A DNA stretch of 64,000 nt from Flavobacterium panacagri (GTDB lineage Bacteria > Bacteroidota > Bacteroidia > Flavobacteriales > Flavobacteriaceae): NCBI RefSeq assembly GCF_030378165.1, contig NZ_CP119766.1, positions 3,038,001-3,102,000 of the forward strand, written 5' to 3'. Positions 7,034 through 15,346 of this stretch are shown piece by piece. The notes below the pieces were generated by a model that worked only from the letters and a program-made list of their open reading frames with translations, did not search any database and was not told the DNA's origin. The position numbers were made by a program, and so were the translations under genes. The first letter of the stretch is position 1. Each line of letters begins with the position of its first letter.

Positions 7034-8170
7034 ATGGACAAATTAGATTTATTACAGGGAATAGCTCGAATTTCGGTTTTCGTTTCTTTATTGCTTGCCT
7101 TTTTTTTACTCACTGTAAAAACCGAAAATAAACTGGCAAATCGGTTGTTTGCTTTCTTTTTTATTTTCTCCGCAATTGATCTCAGCGGTTTTTTTATGTA
7201 TTTGTATACCGAAGATCACAGAAGTCTAGAAATTTTCAGATCAACTTTCTGCTTGTTGGCAATGCCTATATTTTACCTGTATGTATTGGCTGTCTGTTAT
7301 TCTGATTTTAAGTTAAAATGGAAACATTTATGGCATGTATTGCCTTTTGTTGTTGTCAATTTAATTTTTATTCCGAGAATATACATGCGTATTAACGAAG
7401 GAAGTTTTATAGGTGTTCTCAATCAGATGTCGGAGATTTATTTTATTCAAGTCTTGATTGAATTTCAATATGCATTTTATATCATCAGTGTTTTTCTGAT
7501 TTTGAAGAAGTACAAAGAAATCTATTTAGAAAATTATACCAATGCAAGTATAGCAACATATAAATGGCTTTTTCAGATGACTTGTGTTTTTCTGGCAGCG
7601 CATTCTATTGTAGCTCTAAAAAATATAATACGCTATAGTGGTTTCAGAGAGATATTTCTTTGGGCTAATGTCTTGGTAGGCAGTATTGCTTTATTTGTAA
7701 CCTGCTGGTTTATCATGAAGGCGTTAAATCATCCTGAACTTTTTAGAGGAGTTAATTCTAAGTTGAAATTGACTAAAGATATCCTGCCTGATGTCGAGGA
7801 AAAATCAGAATCTGTAAATGTGCAGAATGATTTGATTAATACTCAAATTGTTTCATTGAAAAAATATATGAGCGAAAAAGAACCTTTTCTGGATCCCTCG
7901 TTGACTATACAAGAATTAGCAAATCAAATTAATATACCAGTTCGTGATTTGTCTATTTTGATTAACCATCATATGAAACAGCATTTTTTTGATTTTGTGA
8001 ATGAATATCGTATTCAGAAAGCGATGTCTATTTTAAAAGACCCGTCTAAAAATGAGTTTACAGTTCTAGAAATCCTTTACGAAGTAGGCTTTAACTCCAA
8101 ATCTTCTTTTAATACTTCTTTCAAAAAATACACCAATCTAACTCCGACAGCTTACAGAAATGCTTCCTAA
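7034..8170 (+). CDS. Membrane-anchored AraC-family regulator (copy 1)
   Basis: A 378-residue protein with two parts. Residues 1-235 hold about seven hydrophobic helices (from SVFVSLLLAFFLLTV to LFVTCWFIMKALN). Residues 275-378 form an AraC/XylS double HTH (DPSLTIQELANQINIPVRDLSILINHH; RIQKAMSILKDP; TVLEILYEVGFNSKSSFNTSFKKYTNLTPTAYR). The architecture suggests a membrane sensor that binds DNA directly; the ligand is unknown. A close paralogue follows 69 bp downstream. Strong TAnnTTTG promoter upstream. Confidence 0.92.
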   Translation: MDKLDLLQGIARISVFVSLLLAFFLLTVKTENKLANRLFAFFFIFSAIDLSGFFMYLYTEDHRSLEIFRSTFCLLAMPIFYLYVLAVCYSDFKLKWKHLWHVLPFVVVNLIFIPRIYMRINEGSFIGVLNQMSEIYFIQVLIEFQYAFYIISVFLILKKYKEIYLENYTNASIATYKWLFQMTCVFLAAHSIVALKNIIRYSGFREIFLWANVLVGSIALFVTCWFIMKALNHPELFRGVNSKLKLTKDILPDVEEKSESVNVQNDLINTQIVSLKKYMSEKEPFLDPSLTIQELANQINIPVRDLSILINHHMKQHFFDFVNEYRIQKAMSILKDPSKNEFTVLEILYEVGFNSKSSFNTSFKKYTNLTPTAYRNAS

Positions 8171-8211
8171 TAAAGTCTTGCCTCTGTAAATACGAAGAAA
8201 GACTAAAATAG

Positions 8212-8219
8212 TATATTTG
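8212..8219 (+). promoter_or_regulatory. -7 box before the second AraC gene
   Basis: TATATTTG, 20 nt before the ATG at 8240. No good TTG element lies at the right distance upstream, so the promoter may be weak or activator-dependent. Confidence 0.4.
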
Positions 8220-8239
8220 TTGAATAACCTATAGAAAGA

Positions 8240-9385
8240 ATGATGAATATAGACGGCCTTTTGAATGTTATGAGCTGGATTTCAGTTTTTGTTTCGTTAT
8301 TACTAGCATTCTTTTTACTCACTGTAAAGACCAAAAATAAGTTGGCAAACAGGCTTTTCGCTTTGTATTTGCTGTTTTTTGCAATTGATAATATTGGGAT
8401 TTTTATTAGTGATGATTTTGTGAAATCCCATTTTAATTTGGAATTTTTCAGATGGACTACTTGCGCTTTGACACTTCCGGTTTTCTATTTGTACATCGTA
8501 TCAGTTTGTTTTACGGATTTTCGCTTAAAAACCAGACATTTACTTCATGCAATTCCATTTATTATTACAAATGTGGCATTTACTACAAGACTCTACCTTT
8601 TGAGTGATGCTGAAAAAAGACAGTTTTATGACCATCGCAGTCAAATGCCAGAATTGTACGGTTTTCAGTTAATGTTAGGTTTTCAGATTGTAATTTATAG
8701 TATTGCGGTTTTTTTTGTTTTAAAGAAATATAGAGAACTCTATCAGGAAAATTATGCGAATCCTAAAACTTCTATTTTCAAATGGTTGTTTCAGTTAGCT
8801 GCCGTAGTTTTTGCTTTGTATTATTTATCGATGGCAAAAAATAGTCTGCGATATACAGATTTCAATTCACTATGGATTTGGGCCAATGTTATGATGCAGT
8901 TTTTGGCCTTAGTAGTGACCTGCTGGTTCGTTTTGAATGCGTTGAATTATCCAGAGCTTTTTAGAGGTATCGATTCAAAATTAGAACTGACAAAAGATAT
9001 GCTGCATAAGCATAATGAAACGGTTCAAATAAAAGAGAATCAAAATGAAGCGATTGCTGCACAAATAGCCGTATTGAAACAATATATGAATGAAAAAGAG
9101 CCATTTCTTGATCCGTCGCTTACCATTCAGGAACTTTCGAATCAGATTGATATTCCTGTTCGGGATTTGTCCATTTTGATTAATCATCATATCAATCAGC
9201 ATTTTTTTGATTTTGTGAATGAATACCGTATTCAAAAAGCCATGAGTATCTTGAAAAATCCTTTAAAAAATGATTTGACTATTTTAGAAATTTTATACGA
9301 AGTAGGTTTTAATTCGAAATCATCTTTTAATACCTATTTTAAAAAATATACCAATTTAACGCCGACAGCTTATAGAAACACTTGA
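8240..9385 (+). CDS. Membrane-anchored AraC-family regulator (copy 2)
   Basis: A 381-residue paralogue of the gene at 7034-8170, with the same layout: seven hydrophobic helices (SWISVFVSLLLAFFLLTV to FLALVVTCWFVLNALN), a short linker, then an AraC double HTH nearly identical to copy 1 (QELSNQIDIPVRDLSIL; FNSKSSFNTYFKKYTNLTPTAYR). The HTH halves are much more alike than the membrane halves, so the two may read different signals and act on similar sites. It begins Met-Met; the second Met would serve equally well. The outer-membrane gene 160 bp downstream, past a hairpin, is a natural target. Confidence 0.92.
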   Translation: MMNIDGLLNVMSWISVFVSLLLAFFLLTVKTKNKLANRLFALYLLFFAIDNIGIFISDDFVKSHFNLEFFRWTTCALTLPVFYLYIVSVCFTDFRLKTRHLLHAIPFIITNVAFTTRLYLLSDAEKRQFYDHRSQMPELYGFQLMLGFQIVIYSIAVFFVLKKYRELYQENYANPKTSIFKWLFQLAAVVFALYYLSMAKNSLRYTDFNSLWIWANVMMQFLALVVTCWFVLNALNYPELFRGIDSKLELTKDMLHKHNETVQIKENQNEAIAAQIAVLKQYMNEKEPFLDPSLTIQELSNQIDIPVRDLSILINHHINQHFFDFVNEYRIQKAMSILKNPLKNDLTILEILYEVGFNSKSSFNTYFKKYTNLTPTAYRNT

Positions 9386-9424
9386 AAATAAAGGTTTTGT
9401 AAAAAGTCGAACTTCAACTCTAAT

Positions 9425-9472
9425 AAAGTCGAACCAATTTCTTTAGCAGAAAATGGTTCGACTTTTTTTTCT
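9425..9472 (+). terminator. Rho-independent terminator after the AraC pair
   Basis: Perfect 12-bp arms (AAAGTCGAACCA at 9425-9436; complement 9454-9465), with a run of eight T on the 3' side. It separates the AraC genes from the outer-membrane gene. Two further GTCGAA words lie just outside (near 9407 and 9474). Confidence 0.75.
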
Positions 9473-9544
9473 CGGTCGAAATCCGAAAATTTCTAAGGCA
9501 ACTTTGCTTCAAATTAATCGAAACAAGTTTAAAAATTAGAAATC

Positions 9545-11929
9545 ATGAAAAAAGTAACTCTTTTAATCTTTTTAGTATTGCCTTTATTTTGTTTGGCACA
9601 GTCATTTAAGTTAAAAGGAAAAATAGCCAGTGAAAAAACACCTTTAGAATGGGCAGATGTTTCAATCTTAAATTCAGAAGGGAAAATTATTGATGGAACG
9701 ACAACTCAAAAAGAAGGGGTTTTCGAAATGAATCTTAAAAAAGGTTCGTACCTGATAGAAATAACCCTTTTAGGATTTTCCGATTACAGAAAAGAAATCA
9801 CTGTTGAGAAAGACATAGATTTAGGCACAATTATTATGATTGGAACGGCAACAAATTTAGGAGAAGTTGTAATTCAGTCTAGAAAAAAGACAATCGAACA
9901 AAAAATAGATCGATTGGTTTATAATCCAGAAAATAATGCAACAACTGCTGGAGGCGATGCTTTAAGCGCGATAAATACGGCGCCTGGAGTTGTAGTAAAG
10001 AATAATGCCATCAACATATTGGGAAAAGGAGTTTCGAGAGTTATGATTGATGGAAGAATGGTGGAATTAACGGGAGAAGAACTGAATAATTTCCTAAAAT
10101 CTATTTCGGCAAGCGATATTAAAAATATTGAAATCATAAGTAATCCATCTGCAAAATATGAAGCTGAAGGAGATGGAGGATTGATTAATGTGGTGATGAA
10201 AAAAGGAGCTCGCAATTCATGGAAAAACACCACTACGGCTTCATATGATCAAAATAAGTACGGAATTTATGCTTTAAGAAATAATTTCTTTTATAATAAA
10301 GATAAGTTTCGATTTTCGGCTAGTATTAATGGAAAAGCAGGCTATAGAAATCTAGAAGAAACGCTTGATATGTATTTTGTTGAAGGGCCTTCGAAAATGA
10401 AAGCTGTAACAAAATTTAATGAAGAAAGCCTATCTGGAAAATTGGCTTTAGATTATGATTTTTCAGAGAAAACGACAATTGGTTTTCAGATTTTAAAAGA
10501 TAAAAGTAATCCAGATTTCGATTCAAATATTCGAATTAATAACTATAATGCTCAAAATGAACTAAGTAATTATATTCTTAATGAAAGCTTTTTAGACAGA
10601 AAATCTGGTAATCAGACTTATAATTTGCATTTAATTACAAAACTCGATTCTTTAAACCGTAAACTATCTTTTGATGCTGATTATTTTAGTTATAATTCAA
10701 AATTTGACAGAGATTTTATTGCCGATAATTATGAAGCAGACGGAACTTTTGTTGATGTAAATCAGTCAGGTAGAAATCTTTCGAGTCAGAATATTGATAA
10801 TGTGAGTTTCAAGGCAGATATGGAACATCCGCTTAAAGCATTGAATTTATCTTATGGAGCAAAAGTGAGTTTTACAAAAAGTAATAGTGATGTGGCTTTT
10901 TACAATACGATTACAGGAACTCCGGAATTAGATCCTAATCAGACCAATCAATTTAGGTATACAGAAAATAATCAGGCGGTTTATATAAACGGAGATAAAA
11001 AAATCAATGAGAAATGGAATTTTCAATTGGGATTACGTTTAGAAAATACACAGACAAAAGGTTTTTCTGAAACGTTGAATCAAGAAACCATCAATAATTA
11101 TTTCAAGTTGTTTCCAACCTTTTTTGCTTCTTATGAGAAAAATGAAAATAATAGATTTAGTTTCAATTATGGAAAGAGAATTCGCAGACCTGGTTTCTCG
11201 ATGCTGAATCCGTTTCGAGTTTATATTAGCAGTAATAGTTATTCAGAGGGAAATCCGTTTTTGAAACCATCTTTTAGTGATAATTTTGAATTAGCACATT
11301 CCTATAAAAAAATCTTGAGAACCAGTATTTTCCTGAATGCAATTACAGATGGTTATGGCGTAATATTTACCTCAAATCCAGAGACGATGACACAGATTAT
11401 TTCGAGAGAGAATTATTTTAAAGGTCTTAATTACGGAATTGGAGAGACTTATTCGGTAAGTTTTGCAGATTGGTGGGAAAGTGAGAATTCATTGTATCTT
11501 TTAGGTTCAGATATTAAATTTATAAAAGATATCAATGCAACGCCTGTAAACGGTCTTCAGCTAGATTTTTCAACGAACAATTCCTTTTCATTAGGTAAAA
11601 CAACAAAACTGCAGCTTGATTTCAGTTATACATCGCCTTATAAAAGTGGCTTGTATGATACAGGTTATACGTCGAGTTTAAATATTGGATTTAAACAAGA
11701 TTTGCTGAATAAAGCAATGCAGATTTCCTTTTTGATAAATGATATTTTCTATACTTCTTATTTGAAAAATGATGTTTCGATTGTAAATGGAGTAAAACAA
11801 GTTTACAGTCAAAAAGAAAGTAATCGATTTGCTCGTTTAACGGTGGTTTACAATTTTGGAAATAATAAAATCAATGTAAAAGAACGCGCTTTTGGAAATC
11901 AGGATGAGAAGAAGAGAACGGGGAATTAA
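9545..11929 (+). CDS. TonB-dependent receptor-like outer-membrane beta-barrel protein
   Basis: A 794-residue protein. Signal peptide MKKVTLLIFLVLPLFCLAQ; a carboxypeptidase-regulatory-like beta-sandwich (about 22-105, FKLKGKIASEKTPLEWADVSI-type opening); a plug-like domain (about 125-220, with AINTAPGVVVKNNAI and NPSAKYEAEGDGGLINVVMK); then a long barrel of alternating aromatic strands (outer membrane protein beta-barrel family). The plug motifs NPSAKYxAEGxxGxIN are typical of flavobacterial TonB-dependent receptors. No SusD partner is adjacent, so it is not a SusC pair. The substrate is unknown. The upstream AraC regulators may control it. Confidence 0.9.
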   Translation: MKKVTLLIFLVLPLFCLAQSFKLKGKIASEKTPLEWADVSILNSEGKIIDGTTTQKEGVFEMNLKKGSYLIEITLLGFSDYRKEITVEKDIDLGTIIMIGTATNLGEVVIQSRKKTIEQKIDRLVYNPENNATTAGGDALSAINTAPGVVVKNNAINILGKGVSRVMIDGRMVELTGEELNNFLKSISASDIKNIEIISNPSAKYEAEGDGGLINVVMKKGARNSWKNTTTASYDQNKYGIYALRNNFFYNKDKFRFSASINGKAGYRNLEETLDMYFVEGPSKMKAVTKFNEESLSGKLALDYDFSEKTTIGFQILKDKSNPDFDSNIRINNYNAQNELSNYILNESFLDRKSGNQTYNLHLITKLDSLNRKLSFDADYFSYNSKFDRDFIADNYEADGTFVDVNQSGRNLSSQNIDNVSFKADMEHPLKALNLSYGAKVSFTKSNSDVAFYNTITGTPELDPNQTNQFRYTENNQAVYINGDKKINEKWNFQLGLRLENTQTKGFSETLNQETINNYFKLFPTFFASYEKNENNRFSFNYGKRIRRPGFSMLNPFRVYISSNSYSEGNPFLKPSFSDNFELAHSYKKILRTSIFLNAITDGYGVIFTSNPETMTQIISRENYFKGLNYGIGETYSVSFADWWESENSLYLLGSDIKFIKDINATPVNGLQLDFSTNNSFSLGKTTKLQLDFSYTSPYKSGLYDTGYTSSLNIGFKQDLLNKAMQISFLINDIFYTSYLKNDVSIVNGVKQVYSQKESNRFARLTVVYNFGNNKINVKERAFGNQDEKKRTGN

Positions 11930-11970
11930 ATTAGATAATTAGTCAATTTGATAATTAGATAATGATTTAT

Positions 11971-12010
11971 CCTAACAGTCCCGAAGCTTCGGGACTGTTA
12001 GGTATTTTTT
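11971..12010. terminator. 32-bp perfect palindrome with T run
   Basis: A perfect palindrome at 11971-12002 with the core CCCGAAGCTTCGGG, followed by seven T. It serves as terminator of the outer-membrane gene. The same core occurs at 32991-33006. Confidence 0.8.
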
Positions 12011-12021
12011 TATCCGTTTTT

Positions 12022-12141
12022 TTGCGTGAGGGATAGGAGGAAGCTACCGAAGTAGCCCGGATAGCCCGACCGAATTTGCGAAAGGCGCACATAAGCGGTT
12101 TGTTAAATAGCGCCTTTTGTAAATTTGGGCACGCCCAAATT
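12022..12141. repeat. GC-rich element of three successive hairpins
   Basis: Opens with TTGCGTGAGGGATAGGAGG, then holds three hairpins: GCTAC-CGAA-GTAGC (12043-12056), AAAGGCGC with its complement (12081-12088 and 12110-12117), and AATTTGGGC with its complement (12122-12130 and 12133-12141). The last overlaps the stop codon of the ZIP gene. It is distinctly richer in G+C than its surroundings. I remember similar GCGTGAGGGATAG...GGGCACGCCCAAAT elements between flavobacterial genes; this is unchecked. Confidence 0.5.
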
Positions 12142-12808
12142 ATAAAAAGAATGCTAATAAAATTCCGAGAACAATCATGGATACTTTGGCAATGTTGAAT
12201 TTGTGTCCTTCACTGCTTTCAAAGATAATTGTAGAGGATATATGAAATAGAATTCCGATTACAATGGCTGTAATTTCCGTGTAATAATCGTTTAAAAAAG
12301 ATAAATATTCGGAGGCAATTGTACCAAGCGGTGTCATGATGGCAAAAACCAGCATAAAAGCAAAAATAGCTTTTTTGTTTAAGTCGGCATTGATGAAAAA
12401 TGTTGTCAGAATTACGGCAATCGGTAAATGATGAATGGCAATTCCGATGGCTAAATCATGATGATGACTTACAGGAAAACCTTCTAAAAAGGCATGAATA
12501 CACAAACTAATAAAAAGAAGCCACGGAATCTGAGACATTTTTGCATGTCCGTGAACGTGTCCGTGTTCGGCTCCTTTGGAGAAAAATTCTAAAATTATCT
12601 GAAACAGGATTCCGACCATGATAAAGATTCCTATTTTATGATTGTGAGAAGCATAAACTTCCGGAAGTAAATGCATCACAGTTAGAGACAATAAAAAAGA
12701 ACCGCTGAAAGCCAGTAGTAATTTTAAATTGGTTTTGCTTTTGGGTTTAATAAACAAAGCCACACTATATCCTAAAAGTACAGAAAGTAAGGGTAGTAGA
12801 TAATTCAT
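12140..12808 (-). CDS. ZIP-family metal transporter
   Basis: A 222-residue inner-membrane protein with seven or eight helices. A His-rich loop (EHGHVHGHAKM) precedes the helix CIHAFLEGFPVSHHH, and HHLPIAVILTTFF follows; these HxxxEG and HHLP motifs form the metal path of ZIP transporters (zinc, possibly iron or manganese uptake). At 222 residues it is somewhat short for a full ZIP protein. It stands alone and reads leftwards; its stop codon sits in a hairpin of the neighbouring repeat element. Confidence 0.9.
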   Translation of the reverse strand: MNYLLPLLSVLLGYSVALFIKPKSKTNLKLLLAFSGSFLLSLTVMHLLPEVYASHNHKIGIFIMVGILFQIILEFFSKGAEHGHVHGHAKMSQIPWLLFISLCIHAFLEGFPVSHHHDLAIGIAIHHLPIAVILTTFFINADLNKKAIFAFMLVFAIMTPLGTIASEYLSFLNDYYTEITAIVIGILFHISSTIIFESSEGHKFNIAKVSMIVLGILLAFFL

Positions 12809-12871
12809 TTAGTTAAGTTGCTATCTAAAAAGTAAATGGTTGTTTTTTAATGATATAAAAGCGATACTAAT

Positions 12872-13636
12872 TTACTTAAAAATCATGATTAATCTTTCGC
12901 TTTCGGTTTTATGGAATTTTTTGAGTTTGTAATCTCCAAAAATGTCGAGAAGATAAATTCCCGCTTCCTCCATTAATTCCTGAAAATCTTTTAAAGTTAA
13001 GGCTTTTACTTTTTCTGTAAAATGATATTTTCTGCCTTTGTCTTCAAAATCAATTTGTTTGAAAATATGACCGTCTTCGACATATCTTTTGATGTGGAAA
13101 TCAATTTCGTCAACGGTTTTGGTTTCTTCGGGAACCAGATTTTCGATTACGTTGGCTACGTTCATAAAATCGATAACGGCAAAACCATATTCTGAAAGGC
13201 TTTCTTTAATTGCTTTTAAAGTGGTCAGGTTGTCATCGTAGTTTTCAAAATAACCAAAGCTGGTAAACAAATTGAAAATGGCATCGAACTTTTCTTCAAA
13301 AGGTTCGCGCATGTCGTGCACTTTAAAATGCAGGGTTTCGTTGCTGTTTTTGCTGGCTTCGGTAATACTGTTTTCAGACAAATCGGCGCCCAGAACATCA
13401 AAACCCAACTGATTTAAATAGATAGAATGACGACCTTTTCCGCAGGCTAAATCCAATACTTTTGCTTTTTCGGGCAAATTCAGATAGTGCGTTAAATTGT
13501 CCATGAAAACCTGAGCTTCACGATAATTACGATCCTTGTAAAGAATATGGTAATAAGGCGTATCAAACCATGAAGAATACCAGTTTTGATTGTCACCTTC
13601 CTGATTCGGAATTGATTCGTTATGCGTTACAGACAT
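12872..13636 (-). CDS. Class I SAM-dependent methyltransferase
   Basis: A 254-residue cytoplasmic enzyme. SAM motif I is VLDLACGKGRHSIYLNQLG (about residues 61-79), then VLGADLSENSI (motif II acidic residue), FDAIFNLFTSFGYF (motif IV) and a C-terminal beta extension (IDFEDKGRKYHFTEKVKALT). The family is broad (methyltransf_25/ubiE-like), so the substrate cannot be named. It shares a 150-bp promoter region with the divergent THUMP methyltransferase. Confidence 0.88.
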   Translation of the reverse strand: MSVTHNESIPNQEGDNQNWYSSWFDTPYYHILYKDRNYREAQVFMDNLTHYLNLPEKAKVLDLACGKGRHSIYLNQLGFDVLGADLSENSITEASKNSNETLHFKVHDMREPFEEKFDAIFNLFTSFGYFENYDDNLTTLKAIKESLSEYGFAVIDFMNVANVIENLVPEETKTVDEIDFHIKRYVEDGHIFKQIDFEDKGRKYHFTEKVKALTLKDFQELMEEAGIYLLDIFGDYKLKKFHKTESERLIMIFK

Positions 13637-13666
13637 TTATTCTATTTCAATTAATTTAAAGTCCGG

Positions 13667-13685
13667 CAAATTTAGTGTATTTTTG
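13667..13685. promoter_or_regulatory. Back-to-back -7 boxes between two methyltransferase genes
   Basis: On the minus strand TAAATTTG (13667-13674) and on the plus strand TATTTTTG (13678-13685), only three bases apart, inside an imperfect palindrome CGGCAAA...TTTGCCG (13665-13687). The minus box would give a leader of about 25 nt for the methyltransferase at 12872-13636; the plus box a leader of about 95 nt for the THUMP gene. Confidence 0.5.
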
Positions 13686-13702
13686 CCGAAAAATAACTAT
13701 TT

Positions 13703-13754
13703 AGCAACGATACATTGTTGCATTATGTGAGATGCATTATTTTTTGCATCTTTT
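13703..13754 (+). promoter_or_regulatory. Attenuator-like hairpins in the leader of the THUMP methyltransferase
   Basis: Four short segments can pair in two exclusive ways: GCAAC (13704-13708) with GTTGC (13717-13721); TGCAT (13719-13723) with ATGCA (13732-13736); or AGATGCA (13730-13736) with TGCATCT (13745-13751), the last followed by TTT. This is the 1:2, 2:3, 3:4 layout of a transcription attenuator. The stems are short and the ensemble is AT-rich, so this is a suggestion. Confidence 0.35.
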
Positions 13755-13786
13755 AAATTTTAGTTTTTTTTAATTTAAAAGAAAAG

Positions 13787-14944
13787 ATGGAAGAAAATTT
13801 TAAAATGATTGCCAAATGTTTTTTTGGCTTTGAAGAAATATTAGAAAAAGAACTACGTACACTTGGAGCTCAGGATGTTGAAAAAGGTGTGAGAATGGTG
13901 AGTTTTAAAGGAGATAAAGGTTTTATGTACAAAGCTAATTTATCTTTGCGTACGGCTCTTAAAATCTTAAAACCCATTTATTCTTTTAGAGCAAATAATG
14001 AACAGGCCTTATACAAAGGGATTTCGGGTTTAAATTGGTCTAAATACCTAAATGCGAATCAGACTTTTGTAATTGATACGACAGTTCATTCTACTTATTT
14101 CAATCATTCAGAATTTGTTTCTCAAAAATGTAAAGATGCTATCGTAGATCAGTTTAGAGAAAGAACAGGACAGCGCCCAAGTATTGATAAACAATATCCA
14201 GATTTACGAATTAATATTCATATTGACAAAGATCAGGTTTCTGTAGCCTTGGATACTTCTGGAGCTTCACTTCATCAGCGTGGTTACAGAACGGCTACAA
14301 ATATTGCTCCAATTAACGAGGTTTTAGCAGCAGGAATTCTATTATTATCAGGATGGGATGGACAAAGCCATTTTCTAGATCCAATGTGTGGTTCCGGAAC
14401 TTTCTTGGCAGAAGCAGCGATGATTGCGTGTAATATTCCGGCAAACATCAACAGAAAAGAATTTGCTTTTGAAAAATGGAAAGACTGGGACAATGATTTG
14501 TTTGATAAAATCATTGACAGTTTAATGAAAAAAACAAGAGAGTTTCATTATACTATAAAAGGTTTTGATAAAGCACCAAGTGCAGTAAGCAAAGCAAAAG
14601 ATAATATTAGAAATGCCAATTTGGAAGATTATGTGACTATTCGTGAAGATAACTTTTTTGATAGCGAAAAAGAAACGGAAGGAAAACTTCACATTGTTTT
14701 CAATCCGCCGTATGATGAGCGTTTAGATATTCATATGGAACGTTTTTACGCAAGTATCGGCGATACATTAAAGAAAAATTATCCTGGTACAAATGCCTGG
14801 TTTATTACGGCAAACTTGGAAGCGTTGAAATTTGTAGGATTAAAGCCTTCCAGAAAAATCAAACTTTTTAACGCAAGTTTAGAAGCACGTTTGGTTAAAT
14901 ATGAAATGTACGAAGGAAGCAAGAGAACGAAATTTCAGGTCTAA
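13787..14944 (+). CDS. THUMP-domain rRNA (guanine-N2) methyltransferase, RlmL/Trm14-like
   Basis: A 385-residue enzyme. A ferredoxin-like/THUMP RNA-binding region (about 1-160, FFGFEEILEKELRTLGA at the start) is followed by a Rossmann methyltransferase: FLDPMCGSGTFLAEAAMIACN (SAM motif I with the following helix, about 198-218), FDKAPSAVSKAKDNI, and catalytic motif IV NPPYDERL. This matches the N-terminal half of RlmL, which makes m2G2445 in 23S rRNA; the RlmK half is absent, as is usual outside Proteobacteria. ATG follows a weak purine stretch (AAAAGAAAAG). Confidence 0.92.
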   Translation: MEENFKMIAKCFFGFEEILEKELRTLGAQDVEKGVRMVSFKGDKGFMYKANLSLRTALKILKPIYSFRANNEQALYKGISGLNWSKYLNANQTFVIDTTVHSTYFNHSEFVSQKCKDAIVDQFRERTGQRPSIDKQYPDLRINIHIDKDQVSVALDTSGASLHQRGYRTATNIAPINEVLAAGILLLSGWDGQSHFLDPMCGSGTFLAEAAMIACNIPANINRKEFAFEKWKDWDNDLFDKIIDSLMKKTREFHYTIKGFDKAPSAVSKAKDNIRNANLEDYVTIREDNFFDSEKETEGKLHIVFNPPYDERLDIHMERFYASIGDTLKKNYPGTNAWFITANLEALKFVGLKPSRKIKLFNASLEARLVKYEMYEGSKRTKFQV

Positions 14945-15085
14945 GTTTCTAAGTTTCTGAGATTCTAAGAATTTTAGTCGACTGAAAAAGTATAAAGTAC
15001 AATTTAAATAATTTAAGTTTCTGCTGTTTAGGTTCTAAAGAAAAAACTTAGCATCTTAGTATCTCAGAATCTTAGCAACTCTAAA
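14945..15085. repeat. Word-built inverted repeat (CTAAG/CTGAG words)
   Basis: The left side reads CTAAGTTTCTAAGTTTCTGAG (first bases at 14942-14962) and continues GATTCTAAG; the right side (15047-15080) carries the complementary words CTTAG, CTTAG, CTCAG, CTTAG. Pairing is possible in several registers. It lies between the THUMP gene and the small membrane gene. A similar right-hand string occurs at 16084-16113. Confidence 0.5.
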
Positions 15086-15090
15086 AAAAA

Positions 15091-15327
15091 ATGTCAAAAC
15101 TACAAGTAAGAGCTTTTTTATATCAATTAGGATGTTTTGCAGTCCTATTTTTAGCGTTCCGATTTTTAATCGCCGCTTATACTGGGCTAACTGGAATCTG
15201 GATTCCGTTGACTGCTTTTGTAATTGGAACTATTATTGGGCCGAAATTTCAAGCAGCAAGAACTAAAGACGGAGAGAAGCTTTTTATGAAATGGCTTTTT
15301 ATAAAAGGAATTAAAGAAATAGGCTAA
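15091..15327 (+). CDS. Small conserved membrane protein, 78 aa
   Basis: Two hydrophobic helices (FLYQLGCFAVLFLAFRFLIAAY and GIWIPLTAFVIGTIIGPKF), then a polar tail (QAARTKDGEKLFMKWLFIKGIKEI). Not recognised as a named family; small proteins of this shape are conserved in Flavobacteriia. It is followed 19 bp later by the racemase-like gene, with which it is probably co-transcribed. Confidence 0.8.
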   Translation: MSKLQVRAFLYQLGCFAVLFLAFRFLIAAYTGLTGIWIPLTAFVIGTIIGPKFQAARTKDGEKLFMKWLFIKGIKEIG

Positions 15328-15346
15328 TTAAAATCTAATATAATTT

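Noticed and set aside
12872-14944. Two methyltransferases as a restriction-modification system
   Set aside because: The THUMP protein is an rRNA enzyme and no endonuclease gene is present.
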